Source of the DNA: Metopolophium dirhodum
Lineage: Eukaryota > Arthropoda > Insecta > Hemiptera > Aphididae
Direction of reading: 5' to 3'
Assembly (NCBI RefSeq): GCF_019925205.1
Contig: NC_083566.1
Location: 29,512,001 to 29,576,000, forward strand
DNA: 64,000 bases
Both the position numbers and the translations under genes were made by a program. The notes beneath the pieces are model-generated. The model worked only from the letters and a program-made list of their open reading frames with translations. It was not told the origin of the DNA and made no database searches. This document shows positions 22,649 to 35,081 of the stretch, piece after piece. Within the stretch, counting starts at the first letter, position 1. Each line of letters begins with the position of its first letter.

Positions 22649-23987
22649 ATATATATGTGGATGATTTTATTGAATTGAATTTCCATTACTTTTGTATACA
22701 TACACTTAAATACACAAACATATTATATTGAATACATAATCCTCAGTAGAAATGTTTCATGATAATATTAAAATATTACCATCGAAGATACTTATCGAAA
22801 TGCGCTGGTTTGAGTTTTTGTATGGTGTATAAAATACTTGTGCATGTATGTATAATATGCGTATTTCGTATGAATAAAGTATAAACATTAAACATTAATT
22901 TTAATAAATTACTTATACGCGTTAAAATATGTTCATCGAGTATCAATGTTAATGTACAAACGTTGTATAATCGGTTTGTAGAATAATATATCATGTCCGC
23001 GGATATTATTTTAATATGAGAAGTTCGCACAATATTTACTTATATATAGATACGTGAATAGTTTTAATAGAAACGACGAAAATGTGTAATGTTAGATGAC
23101 AAAATATGCAGTGCATTAAAATAACATTTTTATCGTAGAACGTATTAGTGCTTTCTGACCGTGATAAAAAAAAGTAATAGTATAGTAACAATTAGAATGA
23201 TGAAGTTTTTCTGTTTTTTTGTTTTATTGACACTCGAATACGAGTCTCGTTTCTGTTGGCGAGAAAATACCAATAACTCGACGTTTAAATTTCAATGGAT
23301 ATTTTTATGAATGTTTAGGGGTGAACATGGTCGAGTAAACTATCACAGAAGGGTTAACGACACAAAAACGAACGAATTTCATTCAAAAGTACTTTAAAAG
23401 GATGAAAAATAACGTGTTTATAATATATATTTAAAAAGAGGATCAGAAATATTACGTCTTCGGGGGTAAGAATTTATTTCGAGGAAGTGTATGTTTCCAC
23501 TTTTCAGTTGTAAATCCTAGTTTTTATTTTATGGCGTCGTCACATTTATCACTTTTTATATAGTTTTTTAATAAAATACTTATTGGAATATATTATCTGT
23601 ATAACAAGCACCTATTGGGGCAGTATCATAACATATCAAAATATTTTTGGTTTTTTTACCCTTCATTTAGCGATGATCGAAGTATATGCATTTGATACTT
23701 GAAGATTTACTTCGACACGATTTTTTATTTTTAAAAACTGTTTATCACTATAATATTCACTATTTTTCGGTCACCCAAATAACTGTCAAATCGAATTTTT
23801 TACACCTCGAGATTCAGAACGTTTTAGTCACTCTATCGAAAGATGATATTATATATTTATATTTAATCCACCAACTTATTTCATTCCGATTACTTTTGAT
23901 AGTTATGCGTGCTGAAATAGTAATGCTAAATGAGATTTAGACGTTAGTAAAATATAAACGCTTGCCAAGTCAGGGATCGGAATGTAA
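21843..23987. other. Intron, (AC)16 microsatellite at 22615-22646
   Basis: AT-rich sequence with an (AC)n tract followed by a TA run. Two or three longer open frames here have no recognisable domain. Confidence 0.55.
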
Positions 23988-24693
23988 ACTTTCTTGATTT
24001 TTAATTTTTGGAAATTTATTAACTGATATAACACCCAAGCGGTATAAAAATTTGAATCCAGAAAAATGTCGGTGTGAACAGCCCCACAAAAAATCATTTT
24101 CATTTTCATTTAGTGAGATATATCTCCAAAACCGGAGAGCGGACTTCGTTGTTTGGGGTCTTGTTGGATTCAGATTAGTTAGGAGAAGTTCAGTAAAGAT
24201 TTTCAGAACTTTATCTTTAATAGTTAATTCATTACAGGACATTAAAAAAAATTAAAACAAATTTTATTGGGCCTATTTTGATGATTTTCAGCTTTACAGC
24301 TTTGTAATGAATTAACGATTGGAGATAAAGTTCTGAAAATCTTCACTGCACTTTTCCTAGCCAATGTGAATCTAACAAGACCACAAACAACAAAATCCAT
24401 TCTCCAGTTTTGGAAATCTACCTCGCTAAATGAAAATCTAGCAAAAAAAACTCTTTTTTTTATCTGTGAAAAATTAAATAATTTTTTTAAAAAAATTTCA
24501 ATTCCATATTTAGTATCTACTTGATAATCCATTTTTAATGAGTTATCAACTAACTTTCTAGCTGTCATAGTTTAGAAGAAAAGTTAAAAAATAGAAATTT
24601 TGGGACTGTTCACGCCGACATTTTTATGGATTCAAGTAGTTAGACCGCTTGGGCGTGATATCAAATCGCTCTCATATTAAAAATCAAGAAAGT
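23988..24693. mobile_element. 706-bp long inverted-repeat element
   Basis: Ends ACTTTCTTGATTTTTAA (23988) and its complement (to 24693). Each arm is roughly 260 nt and holds CCCAAGCGGT, AAAAATGTCGG.GTGAACAG, TTTTCATTTAG.GAG.TA and AAGATTTTCAGAACTTTATC in inverted orientation. The right arm has about 150 extra bases of T-rich sequence. Non-coding. Superfamily undecided; long arms are compatible with MULE or foldback types. Confidence 0.75.
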
Positions 24694-24990
24694 AAAATAA
24701 TATTAAATGGATATTTATTATCAAAAAATATAAAAAAAAGTATAACCTAACCAGTGTTTTCCAAACCAATTCCGTTAATGACGGTTTAGGTATCCATTTC
24801 ATGAAATCATAGGTTGGTAATTACGTGAAGTGGAGAAAACGCGGTTCCATTTCTTGAAATGGATCCAAACTTTGTACAATTCACGAAACGTACAATAACG
24901 CGATATGGATGTGACATAATATATAAAATGTACTGCATAATACGATGCAAGTGGAGGATAAAAAGATTTTTGTTTTTACATAATAAAATA

Positions 24991-25036
24991 ATCTTTGATA
25001 AAATATATTAAATATATAATATATTTTATCAAAGAT
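24991..25036. repeat. 46-nt palindrome, 20-bp arms
   Basis: ATCTTTGATAAAATATATTA, six-base AATATA loop, then the exact complement. A perfect cruciform-capable inverted repeat in intron sequence, about 115 bases before a GATTCTGAGCGG copy. Confidence 0.95.
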
Positions 25037-25150
25037 CATATATATTATATATATATACTATACATATAGGTAAATAGGTTTATAATTAACCTTAGTAATA
25101 TACTATTGTTCTTAAAATTGAAATTATATGTACTCATACGTTTAATTTTT

Positions 25151-25970
25151 AGATTCTGAGCGGAGCGAGGAATGTAATGGTTTTACAATGATGTTTATTT
25201 CTTTTTCTTTTTTATTCATACACTTTTTCTCCCTCTAAACTTGCTCAAAAGTATCAAGTATAGCATCTTTTCTGAAAGGTAATTTTCTTGAGCTGGTACT
25301 TTAGAGAGATCATTTTTCGATTTTCGCAACGCTACTCGAAATAAAAGCGGTTAAAGAAGAAAAAACGTACGATTTCATGATTTTATAATATTAAATAATT
25401 ACGGACGACGTTTTTTACCAGGAATATTGCTTCAAATGAAAAATGACAAGAGATATTTTTTGTTGTATTTTGGATTTTGTTCCTTACGGCTTAGTTCGGA
25501 AAATTTTAGCCATTTTTGAGCTATTTAAAAATATTTTAATTTTGGTAGTTTTTTAGTTGTAATTCGGTTAAAAACATTCGTAAAAACTTGAAATTTGGGT
25601 TGTTTACTTATATTAGCCTTACCTAGACATGGTAAAATTTTCAAAACATTTGAGCGACTTATGAGCTTTTTCTTTTCTTTTATATATTTTTTCATTTTTA
25701 TGATATTTCATAATTATAAATTATAATTATAATTATATAAATTACATATTTATATAAATCGTTCTTAAGCTGTTCTTAAAACGATTTATTTATCACCATA
25801 GAAACGAATAAAATTAAATAAAAAAGATTCCCTCGTCCGCTCAGAATCGTTTTTTTATCGAATGCAATCATTGCATTCAAATCGAATACAGTAAAATTAC
25901 ACTATCCTGTCCGAGGCCCGAAGGGACGATGGACAAACATCCACCACCGAAATGCGCTGACCTACTTATT
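25151..25970 (+). mobile_element. GATTCTGAGCGG family, full-length copy (copy 3)
   Basis: Left end AGATTCTGAGCGGAGCGAGG. Right inverted match CCGCTCAGAATC at 25837-25848, followed by a hairpin GAATGCAATCATTGCATTC (25860-25878: nine-base stem, one-base loop) and a GC-richer tail to about 25970. Internal motifs (GTA..GCATCTTTTCTGA, GGTACTTTAGAGAGATCA) are shared with copies 4 to 6. The hairpin sequence differs from the other copies though its shape is kept. Confidence 0.8.
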
Positions 25971-28900
25971 TCAATATTATAGGATAATATATTATATATT
26001 ATAATATCAATACCTCTATGTAAAAAAAATTGTTAATTATTAATTATATTTTATAGTACATCCATTGTATTAACTACTGAATTCTGATGAACTATTTAAG
26101 TTATAGTCACTCACAGCAACATGAAAACATGATATTAACTCAGAAATCTAACATTTTCTAGCAAAATGTAGTGTTGAAATCAAGGATAACTTACAGGTTC
26201 GAGTAATTCTCTCGTAGTTCCTTTGTAAGTACCGTTAAAACCATACACAATATACAATATCATATGTTATAATTTTAATTGCTTATAATATACATAGTTA
26301 AATAATAGATTATTCTTAAGTGCATGCAGTAAACACTTATAGTGTTATATTCCATTTAAGTAACAAATGATTTTCATTTGGAATTAAATCAAATTAATTT
26401 AACTCCGGATTATTATTTCTATTATAATGTCATTAAATAACATATAAAAATCCATGGAATCTAGTAGTTAGGATTATGAAATATTCAACTGCAGGTACAT
26501 AACCTTAATACACTTTATAAATGTTTTATTATATTAAACAAATAATAAATCGATTTAATAATTATCATGTCTTATGATGATTTTACGACTGTTACATCAA
26601 AAATTACAATAAAACCAGGGCCGATACTCTTGGTTGGCAAGTATAGGTATCACCACAATTCATAAGCAATATGAGGAGTAATCAGTTTTTTTTAGCTAAT
26701 AAGCGAAGTGAAAAAAGCGTTTAAACATATAAAAATAAATGTTTAATTTTATGAGGTACCTAGTAAAAATTATTATTTTTGAATATTGAATAAAATCCGG
26801 TAAATGTATTATGTCAAGTTACATTATATATTTTTAAATTCCACACAGCTTTGTCAGTTTGGAATTTTTAAAATATTTTTTGTACAAACTACCATTTACA
26901 ATCGACCGACGTTATTGCTTATTAGTGCGTATACTTGTTGAGCGGAATGTTTGCCCCTATAATGCATACATCGAATTGAAATATCATGACTCGCTATACC
27001 GTATATACCTACGTTTGATTAACAAAATACATATATGGCTGTATAGTTTATTTTATATTTTATATTTTTTGTTACGTTATTGTATGATCTTTGAGGTACC
27101 TATGTGTGTCACTTTAAATTTTTACAAGTACCTAAATGAGTAATACTAAATGGTCTATGAGTTAAAAATATATAATACTTCACCCAACATTTCAAAACTC
27201 AGCGAAGTACAGATATTTGAAATCACTAATTGTTTTTTATTTTTAGTTTGGGGTGTATTAAAAGTTAAAAAAAAATATTTGATGGATATCAATATTATTA
27301 GAAAATAGACATTAAAATATCAAAATGGTGACAATTTATAGTAGTATACAACTACGTACTTTGGCTGAATCACTAAACGCTGAGTTAGTCCATCGATATT
27401 ATAATAATATAGGATAGACAATAGTTGTAGACTAAGATATAATGTACGAAAATGTGTTGTACATTAACTTAATTAATTAAACGAATATTAAGGCGTCTTA
27501 ATCGGAATCGAAATATAATTGATGTGTTCGAAAATAATCGTCCTATAATACACATTTGGTACAAGAACGATCACCTCGAAGGCCAAGCCTTAAATTTGAT
27601 AACAAGAAGGGTACGGTGCGTCATAATATGACGAAAATGGTATAAAAAGACGGTCGGAATGGATGATGGAGAAAAAAAGGTCAAGAGAAAGACTCCGACG
27701 CAGATGGTTGGACAACGGTCTATATATTATGTATACATGAGCACGTCGTGAGGGGACATAGTCCGCAGCCGATGAACTGAGTGAGACATAACATGTCATA
27801 TAGAAGGAAGGCAAGTGTGTGAATGGTGTTGTGGGCGTAAGCCTATAAATAGTCAGCGAAGTGTAAAACAAAGTTTTCCCGAGAAAACACATAAGTAGCA
27901 CATAATATTAATATGATATAAAACCGGAAAACTTTTCCTTCAACTTGGAACATAAATTCTTGATATTTTACTATATTACATTACACGTACATCGTTATAT
28001 ATATCATCATACATATTTTAATCTTTAACACATTTTTTTAATCATTTGATAGTCGCAATATTAGGTTTAGAAATTAGATACCTAGGTATATATTATAATT
28101 TGTTAAATGCAATTGTAAAATTGTTCTCCATTGTCATACCTATTACATACATATCTACCTAATAGAAGATTCGTCAAAAATGTATAGACACAAATTTGGT
28201 TGGATCAATTGGTTAGTCTTGTGTACAAATTATAAGTAGCTACAATAGACATATTATTTATTGATCCAGTTCTTGGTAGTGTTCACGAGATTTGAGAGCG
28301 CTGGCTGTTAATTTTTATATTATCTTTACTCTTTAGGTTCATTGGTTGATAATTGTATATTGCGCTACTTTAAAATATAAAGTTATTATATAGTTTGAAA
28401 TTAAACACGACCGGCAAAACTTATGCCGGAATATTGCTTTTTTAGGAACATTTTTGATTGGTAAAAGACATAAATTAGTTGTCTATGTTCAAACTTTAAT
28501 TATAGTGTTAAAGAAAATATCATTGTATTTTAATCCAGTAAATAATTAATTTTAGTACAATATTTAACTGGGAGTTTTTAAGTAGGTAGTCAAAAAACTT
28601 ATTCGGTTACGTACATTAACATATTATATATTAATAATAATATGATATACCTAATAAATGTATTAACTTTATATGTCTTTAATATTACTTATGATTTTTA
28701 AGTTTAGAAGTGTGCCCTATGGAATATATTGGTTACCTATCGTATGTTTGATATAAGATTGTACCTAATTAGTCACTTTCAGATTAACGAGGAAAATTAT
28801 TGTTTATATTTTATTGGAAAATAATAACGTTTTAGAAATCATCTAGTTTGATATATTACTAGTATATTATAACACTATAATATAAAGTGCATTTTTTTTT

Positions 28901-30073
28901 TAGATTTAAAATTATTATAAACTGAAAAACCCAATTATTATTATATTGAAAAGTAAAAAAAAAATCACAAGTCAATTATTATTTGGAGCTGTTGACGTGA
29001 ATAGAAACTTTTTTAAAAATATATATAATATACATAATTTAGTTGTTAGGAAATAACTTTGGACCGACACACGTGTATCAAGTCCATTAAAAGTTTACAA
29101 CGAGCTTATAACGAGTCCGTACATGCAGAATCTATATAATAATGTATTCCCTGTATTTTTATGTTGATGTATATAATATTTCCACAACGTTATTGAAAAA
29201 ACATATGTGAAATATCACACGTATTAAACACGTAGACGAAGTGTGTCAAAGCAGCAGTGCGGTGAAAAAATAACTTTGCAAAATGACATATTTCATTTTA
29301 CAGTCAAATAAATTTATTTTATTTTTTCTTATATTTATTTATACTTTAAAAATCTCAACTATAATTGCAAATTATAACATTTTAATATTTGCTTATATTT
29401 TATAATTTATTTTATATAGATATTCAGAACAGGAATTTTTATACTTGAGATGGTATTATTTTTAAAGTTAGGACCTCAAAAGTCGTTCGGTCGTAAATGG
29501 AAACAGAGATAAAAAAAACTTTTACGTTTCTTAACTGTTACACGTATGTCTAAACTTTAAGTCACTAATAATTAATGATAAGAGTTTGTTCGATAGTAAT
29601 TTTATGTTTACATCAGATTTAAAAAATCACGTTTATCGCAAAAAATGTAACGGCAATAAAATAATATGTAATCCAACGACGAAAACAGCCAATTTCAAAA
29701 GTCTGTAATAGTTTTTTCAGCCTTCTGCAATCAGTATAAATAAATATTGGACGAGCCTTAGACGACACCAAATTTATTGAAGTAAAATCCTTTGATGTGA
29801 TAGTGTTGTTTCACGAAGATTTGGTCAATTTAATTTTATGATCGAAAAGCACAAAAAAAAAATTAATACCACGTTACAGTGGTGTAGATAAATTGCTGAA
29901 TATCTATGACGCCATGCTAAAATAACCGTATCATTCAATTGCATTGAATACAAATCATTCTAATTTCCAACGAGATGTTTTCTGGAAAAATAGATTTAAT
30001 GGGGATACCAACGCTAGGACGAAATGTTTTATTATAAGAGAGCTTAGGTTATTTCAAATTCTCGGTCACTTAC
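25971..30073. other. Intron; CpG-richer patch at 27540-27900
   Basis: Mostly AT-rich and featureless. The 27540-27900 patch has a TATAAATA box on the plus strand near 27844 with GC-richer flanks, possibly a non-coding promoter; no exon follows clearly. A sequence beginning CAGGGCCGATAC near 26616 could be an old transposon end. Confidence 0.4.
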
Positions 30074-30176
30074 CGTTGCTTAACATCTCGTCGTCGGTTA
30101 GTTGACAGGGTTTGGTGTACAGCACGCCGAATTTGAAATTCACCGATCCTTCTTGTTCTTCCAAAAGCAACAAATC
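30074..30176 (-). CDS. GARNL3: GARNL3 exon C, start of RapGAP domain
   Basis: 103-nt exon, acceptor TTGCAG, donor AACG|gtaagt, phase 0 in and 1 out. It encodes 34 residues opening DLLLLEEQEGSVNFKFGVLY and ending TDDEMLSN. The NFKFGV(L/I)Y core is shared by the Rap1GAP family and the DDEM.SN tail by GARNL3. This is the N-terminal catalytic subdomain region. The residue after LY is Thr-Lys-Pro rather than the Ala-Lys-Asp I recall for vertebrates. Confidence 0.92.
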
Positions 30177-30239
30177 CTGCAAGCATAACAATTTAAAAGG
30201 TTATAGATTTTTCAACATTTCACGAATCATTTGCTTTAC

Positions 30240-30306
30240 CTTTTGAATTTCTGGTGAAAATATTTCTTTTGGACCTTTCTCTAACTTATCCATAGCCGGA
30301 AAATTA
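30240..30306 (-). CDS. GARNL3: GARNL3 exon B, entry to RapGAP domain
   Basis: 67-nt exon, acceptor TTTACAG, donor AAG|gtaaag, phase 2 in and phase 0 out. After the split Ser it encodes NFPAMDKLEKGPKEIFSPEI-QK, the KGP.EIF.PEIQK signature that precedes the RapGAP core in GARNL3. The ATG (Met-5 of the exon) is in frame. A transcript starting in the 30.6-kb intron could therefore begin translation here. The intron to exon C is only 63 nt, near the insect minimum. Confidence 0.9.
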
Positions 30307-32457
30307 CTGTAAACACACAAATGCATAATAATTAATGATACGTTTTATGTGTACCTACAAATTACAAGATAATTGTTCACGTTTATGCGTAATATTTATT
30401 TGTATCAAACTACGGTATTTATAGACTCTATTCTAGATTAGCGGTTCCATCAAACGTAATTAATGTTTAACACTTCGTGGTTAGATTTCATATATTTAGT
30501 CAAAGTGGTTACCAATCAGATTTTTCTCGTGGTGCATTAGAATTATTTACTGAAAGTTTCGACACACTGTCGATTAACATTTCTTACTTTTTAATAATAA
30601 GTTAAATCAATCAATATCAAACTCAGACAAAAGTTTATTCATTGATAATGATTATTAGGGGCGGTTATAGATCATTTTTTCATTTTTTTTTTTGGTACTT
30701 AGAGAACGCGTTTTTAGTTAAAATCATGTCTCAATAACACGCAATTACGCAAATATAAATTACTTATTTTAATTTATATTCAACTATTTGAGAAAAATTA
30801 ATATTTTTCTGTAGAAATTTTATAAATTTTTATAAATTTGATAGGACATCGACATGCCAGCTCGAATGATTATTATTGTTACCATTGCATTATAGTATCT
30901 TAGTGTATGTCGGGTAGTGGGTACCTTATAGACGTCTTTTGTTCTCATAATTGATGATCATACAAACATGACATATATCGAACTAAAGCTTTGCGTATAG
31001 TTAAGTTGAACTTTTTTGAGTGTCAGGACGCAATAAAATCAATATATATCATTCGAAATACTCGAAGAAAATTGTAAGTTCGTATATATTAGATATATAT
31101 AAGATGTACCTTCCGACGGTAATTAATGGTGAATGGTGATAACACTGTAGATTAGGGGATTCAAAACAGGTTTATATAGGTATGTTAAAAATTGTAAATA
31201 ATAATTATAATTTTCACCTAATCAATCAAACATACGAGGAATGGATTAAAAAAAATATTAAACCGTGTAACTGTTACAATTTTGTTTTTGAATCAACTAC
31301 GCGTAAATTCAATAGTATAATGTTGGTAGCACTGTAGTCTATGAAGCAGATAAAACTGGTGAGTGGAATTATTATTTTTTGCTCAGCTGTCATTATTCAC
31401 TTAATAATTGATTAGTAGCTCGATTCACAACGTGAATTTGCCATGGAGGTATTTAAGGTAGTTCCCACTTCCCAGAGAGATGTTACAAAGACCGGCTATA
31501 AGCACAATGTCAGCGTACTTCATAAATGTACAACATCTTGCGCCAATTAATTAAAAGCATAAGATTTTTAATCTCGAGATACTTAATGAGGAATATTACT
31601 TAATTTTTGTATTCAATAATAACTTGCAAATAAAAAACAATGAAAAAATGCATAAAGTTCGGTTATTTTTCAAATAAATTCTTTTAACATTTTCGTTTTC
31701 AATTATGTACACCTGTCATCGGTGTAAAATGTAGATGGTGTATGTTCACTTGCCTAATCTAATTTTCGAAAAAATGAAATAAAAAAAGTACAGTGATTAG
31801 CATCGCGAATAACTCAATAACATCGATACTCGATAGATATAGATAATAAATAATAATACAATATGCATATTATTGGGTACCTATTATATTCTCACGCGTC
31901 ATAGCGAATACATAGAAAATACCATAATCATAACTAAGAATAACATTTTAATGCTACGGAAGTCACAAAAACAAAAAAGACATAAAAATCAATTAAATAA
32001 CTAAAAATTGTATTTTATTCAGTTTAAAATAGTGAAGACTTCAAGATTCTAAAACCGCAAAATTGCACAATATTATATCCTATGATAATGTTTGCTTTAT
32101 TCTTTTTTTCGCATTTTTTTACTTGTTCGTTAGAGGTCTAATAATAATGTACAATTTCATTAGTGTCAATTATAATATATATAGGTACTATACCAATATA
32201 TCTTTTTTTAAACCATTAAAAAAACGCTCTGAAAGTTGAAAAAATTATGCAAAATATATAACTTGAAACATATTTTCCCTTGAGTAGCAATATTTTAACT
32301 CGTTAGAAAATCAAATTTAAATCGCAATAAAATTCCGGTCCTGAATAAATATTATCGTATAGCCATGTATTTCAAACAAATATCGTGCCACAGAATTTTA
32401 GATGATCACAGAGGATGTCTTAATATATCATGGCATGTATAAACAATAAAATAATAA
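30307..32457. other. 5'-proximal part of the 30.6-kb intron, nothing recognised
   Basis: AT-rich, no coding match or transposon ends seen. Confidence 0.55.
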
Positions 32458-32656
32458 TTGTATATCTCTACAGGTGGACGTCCTCGCAGGTACATCACAT
32501 TATATTATATTACACTATTATCATATAAAATACATCGCAAAACAGCCGTCTACAACGATCACCGCGGCAGCAATAATAATACGTGTCGTCGTCGTTGTTG
32601 TCTTCGTCATTCAATTACTTCACTTCCGACCGAATCTTTTCCCACTTCGCGTCGCT

Positions 32657-32657
<1 letters not shown>

Positions 32658-32719
<62 letters not shown>
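32658..32719. repeat. (AC)31 microsatellite beside a splice donor
   Basis: 62 nt of uninterrupted AC. On the minus strand it is (GT)31 beginning nine nucleotides inside the intron after the candidate donor at 32727. GU-rich tracts this close to a donor are bound by CELF and TDP-43-type proteins, so length could affect splicing (inference). Confidence 0.95.
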
Positions 32720-32721
<2 letters not shown>

Positions 32722-32727
32722 ACTTAC

Positions 32728-32936
32728 GATAGTTTCAGGCCGATCGATCAACACGTTGTCGTCCGTTTATCGTTCGCGTAATCCGTCTTTGCGTTTGTCG
32801 CGCACTCGGCTGGTTTCCAGAACGGATGTATCGAACGGGAAATTCAACCCCGACACCGTGAACAGGGTTGAAACAATCCATTAATACACCCAGAAAAGTC
32901 GTCCAAAAAAAATATTACACCCAACGTCATTTTATA
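32728..32936 (-). promoter_or_regulatory. Candidate internal promoter and first exon
   Basis: On the minus strand there is a TATAAAA box (32930-32936), with TGACGTGG about 20 bases further upstream. About 200 nt of GC-richer sequence follows and ends at CTATC|gtaagtaag (exon end 32728), a very strong donor. The implied first exon is non-coding for GARNL3; it has a 50-codon upstream reading frame from 32881 that stops before the donor. Spliced to exon B, the first usable ATG would be Met-5 of exon B, giving an N-truncated RapGAP/CNH protein. It could equally belong to an unrelated non-coding transcript. No transcript data seen. Confidence 0.4.
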
Positions 32937-32939
32937 CGA

Positions 32940-34849
32940 CAGGCGATGACGTGGGCCGGTAGTATTATAATATTACTATTGTATATAATATATATGAATA
33001 TTTTCCTGTATACACGGTGTATGTTTGCACACTACACGATGATACAACAATGATATTATTATACATCGTTATTATTTTTATGATCGAAATTTTTTGTCCC
33101 AGCTCGATTTTCATTTCAGAAAAAAAAATATTTAGTTTCCCTACAACTATACATATTGATCGAAACATATTTCCAAAATTATTTTTTGTTGATCATTTCA
33201 TTCATATCGTACACGGAATAGGACTTTTTGTGATAAAACATATTTTATTTGTCGAATGACTCAATAATCATTAATCAACTGTGTAAAATTCGTAGGATTA
33301 TAATTAATAATCAATTAATAATAGAAATGCCAAATTTATTATTATCTACGCAATATTAAGTTCTCTTTTGTATACGCTTATCATGCTAAAAAGTATCTCG
33401 AATCTGTTTTGTAATAGTATACTATACAACAGGTGTCGATGGCTCACAATAACACACTGCTTCGTGTTTATGTACCGCGGTAAAATATGCCAGTAGATTG
33501 TAATTTTTCCTTCTCCTCGTCTATTTTTATTCCACTCTCTCTTCTCTATCCATCTCAATAATATCGTAGGTTTCAACGACAACGCTTTATTGGCGAAATT
33601 ATATAATATTATACTTGTATAATAACTTTGCAGTCTTGGGTCGCGAGTCACGACGAGATTATAAAATAATAACACAATGGAGGACACGGGGTATGTATAA
33701 TGACATTAGTCGGGATTTCTTCTTACCTTTTGTCTCATATACCCCCACTGCCCCACATAGTAATATCACACGTATTATATTCTGTACCATAAACACGTAT
33801 TTTATTATAATGCATCAATGGTATTAATATTGTTTAAAATCATGCCGGGTTTTCACGCTAAACACCGTGATAATGAGGAGAAACGTATATCTTATACGTA
33901 TTCTATAATAACATATTATAGCATTAAGTATTGTTATAATAAAAACATTTATCCCCACGTTTCTGCAGCAAGAGATCAGAATTTCAGGAAGACAATATTG
34001 TTGCGTGAAATTGTCAGATATCACATGGATATTTTATCACCCTTTATCCTATTTGGCTAGAGTAAAATAATCATTATACTCACGTTAGAATACACTTAAA
34101 AAAAAGAGTAAATTTAAGTATTAAACTAGCACAATATTTATAATAAATTACAAACTAGATTACTTCACAGTTAAAAAATGTTCTAAGACGGTTTTATAAC
34201 TTAGTTATTATAAGTTAAATGTATAGTAAGTACCTATTTTATAAGAACTGGTTCGAGATTATAAGTCCCAACTAGTTATAATAGTATAAGATTGGCTCTC
34301 GTAGTCTCGTGAAATGGTGGTCAAGTTGTCGACCACCAGACGACCAGACTCCGTTATATTATGTAATATGTACAACTATGGTTGTTCGCCAAGATAAAGG
34401 CTACTTTTTCCTTGGTTCACCCGATTTCTCAATTTCGTGATATTCGGCTGACGTCGATAATAATATGTTTTACACGATTTTTAAAAATTAGAACATTGTT
34501 ATCATTCAATTATATGATTAATGTATCCAATGATAATAATTGCTCATCATATTTAGGGTGACGTTAAAGTGATTGGTAATATATTTTGCGTTTAACAAAA
34601 AAATGTAGGTATTATTTATATTGATAAAATATGATTTTGTAGTCCATAATTACTGTAGATACTCCGATTTCTCCTATTGGTCATATACGATATTTTTATA
34701 GTATTTTAATTTAAAAAAGTTTTTTAAATTATAAAGTACAACAGTATTTTGAAAAAATAAAAGACTTCATTATTTTTTTTAATCTTAAGTAAAACATCTA
34801 AATTGTAAACATATTTTCAAAGGGTTATGTCGTCTATATTATTAAAAAA
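32940..34849. other. Intron upstream of the candidate internal promoter
   Basis: AT-rich; several short open frames without recognisable domains. Confidence 0.5.
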
Positions 34850-35081
34850 AAGAATTCTGAAAACAGATTTGAATTTGTTGTCAAGTAGTCTACTTGAAAT
34901 CGACTTTCCCACATGTATGATATTATATTCCCCAAATTCCTACAAATGTCATATTAAAAAAGAGTATTTAAAAATTTTCGTATTTTAATTTTTGGAGAAG
35001 TTAAAAACAAAAAATCAAAAAGTGGGGAAGTCAATTTCAAGTAGACTTAACGACAAATTCAAATCTGTTTTTAGAATTCTT
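34850..35081. mobile_element. 232-bp foldback MITE
   Basis: AAGAATTCTGAAAACAGATT at the left faces AAGAATTCTAAAAACAGATT at the right. Inverted arms of about 60 nt continue through TGAATTTGT.GT.AAGT and CTACTTGAAAT.GACTT. A short AT-rich centre, no coding capacity. Confidence 0.85.

Noticed and set aside
24052..24568. Pair of similar proteins on opposite strands
   Set aside because: They are the two arms of the long inverted-repeat element read in opposite directions.
32474..32884. 136-codon plus-strand frame with a Thr-His repeat
   Set aside because: The repeat is translation of the AC microsatellite; the frame is chance.
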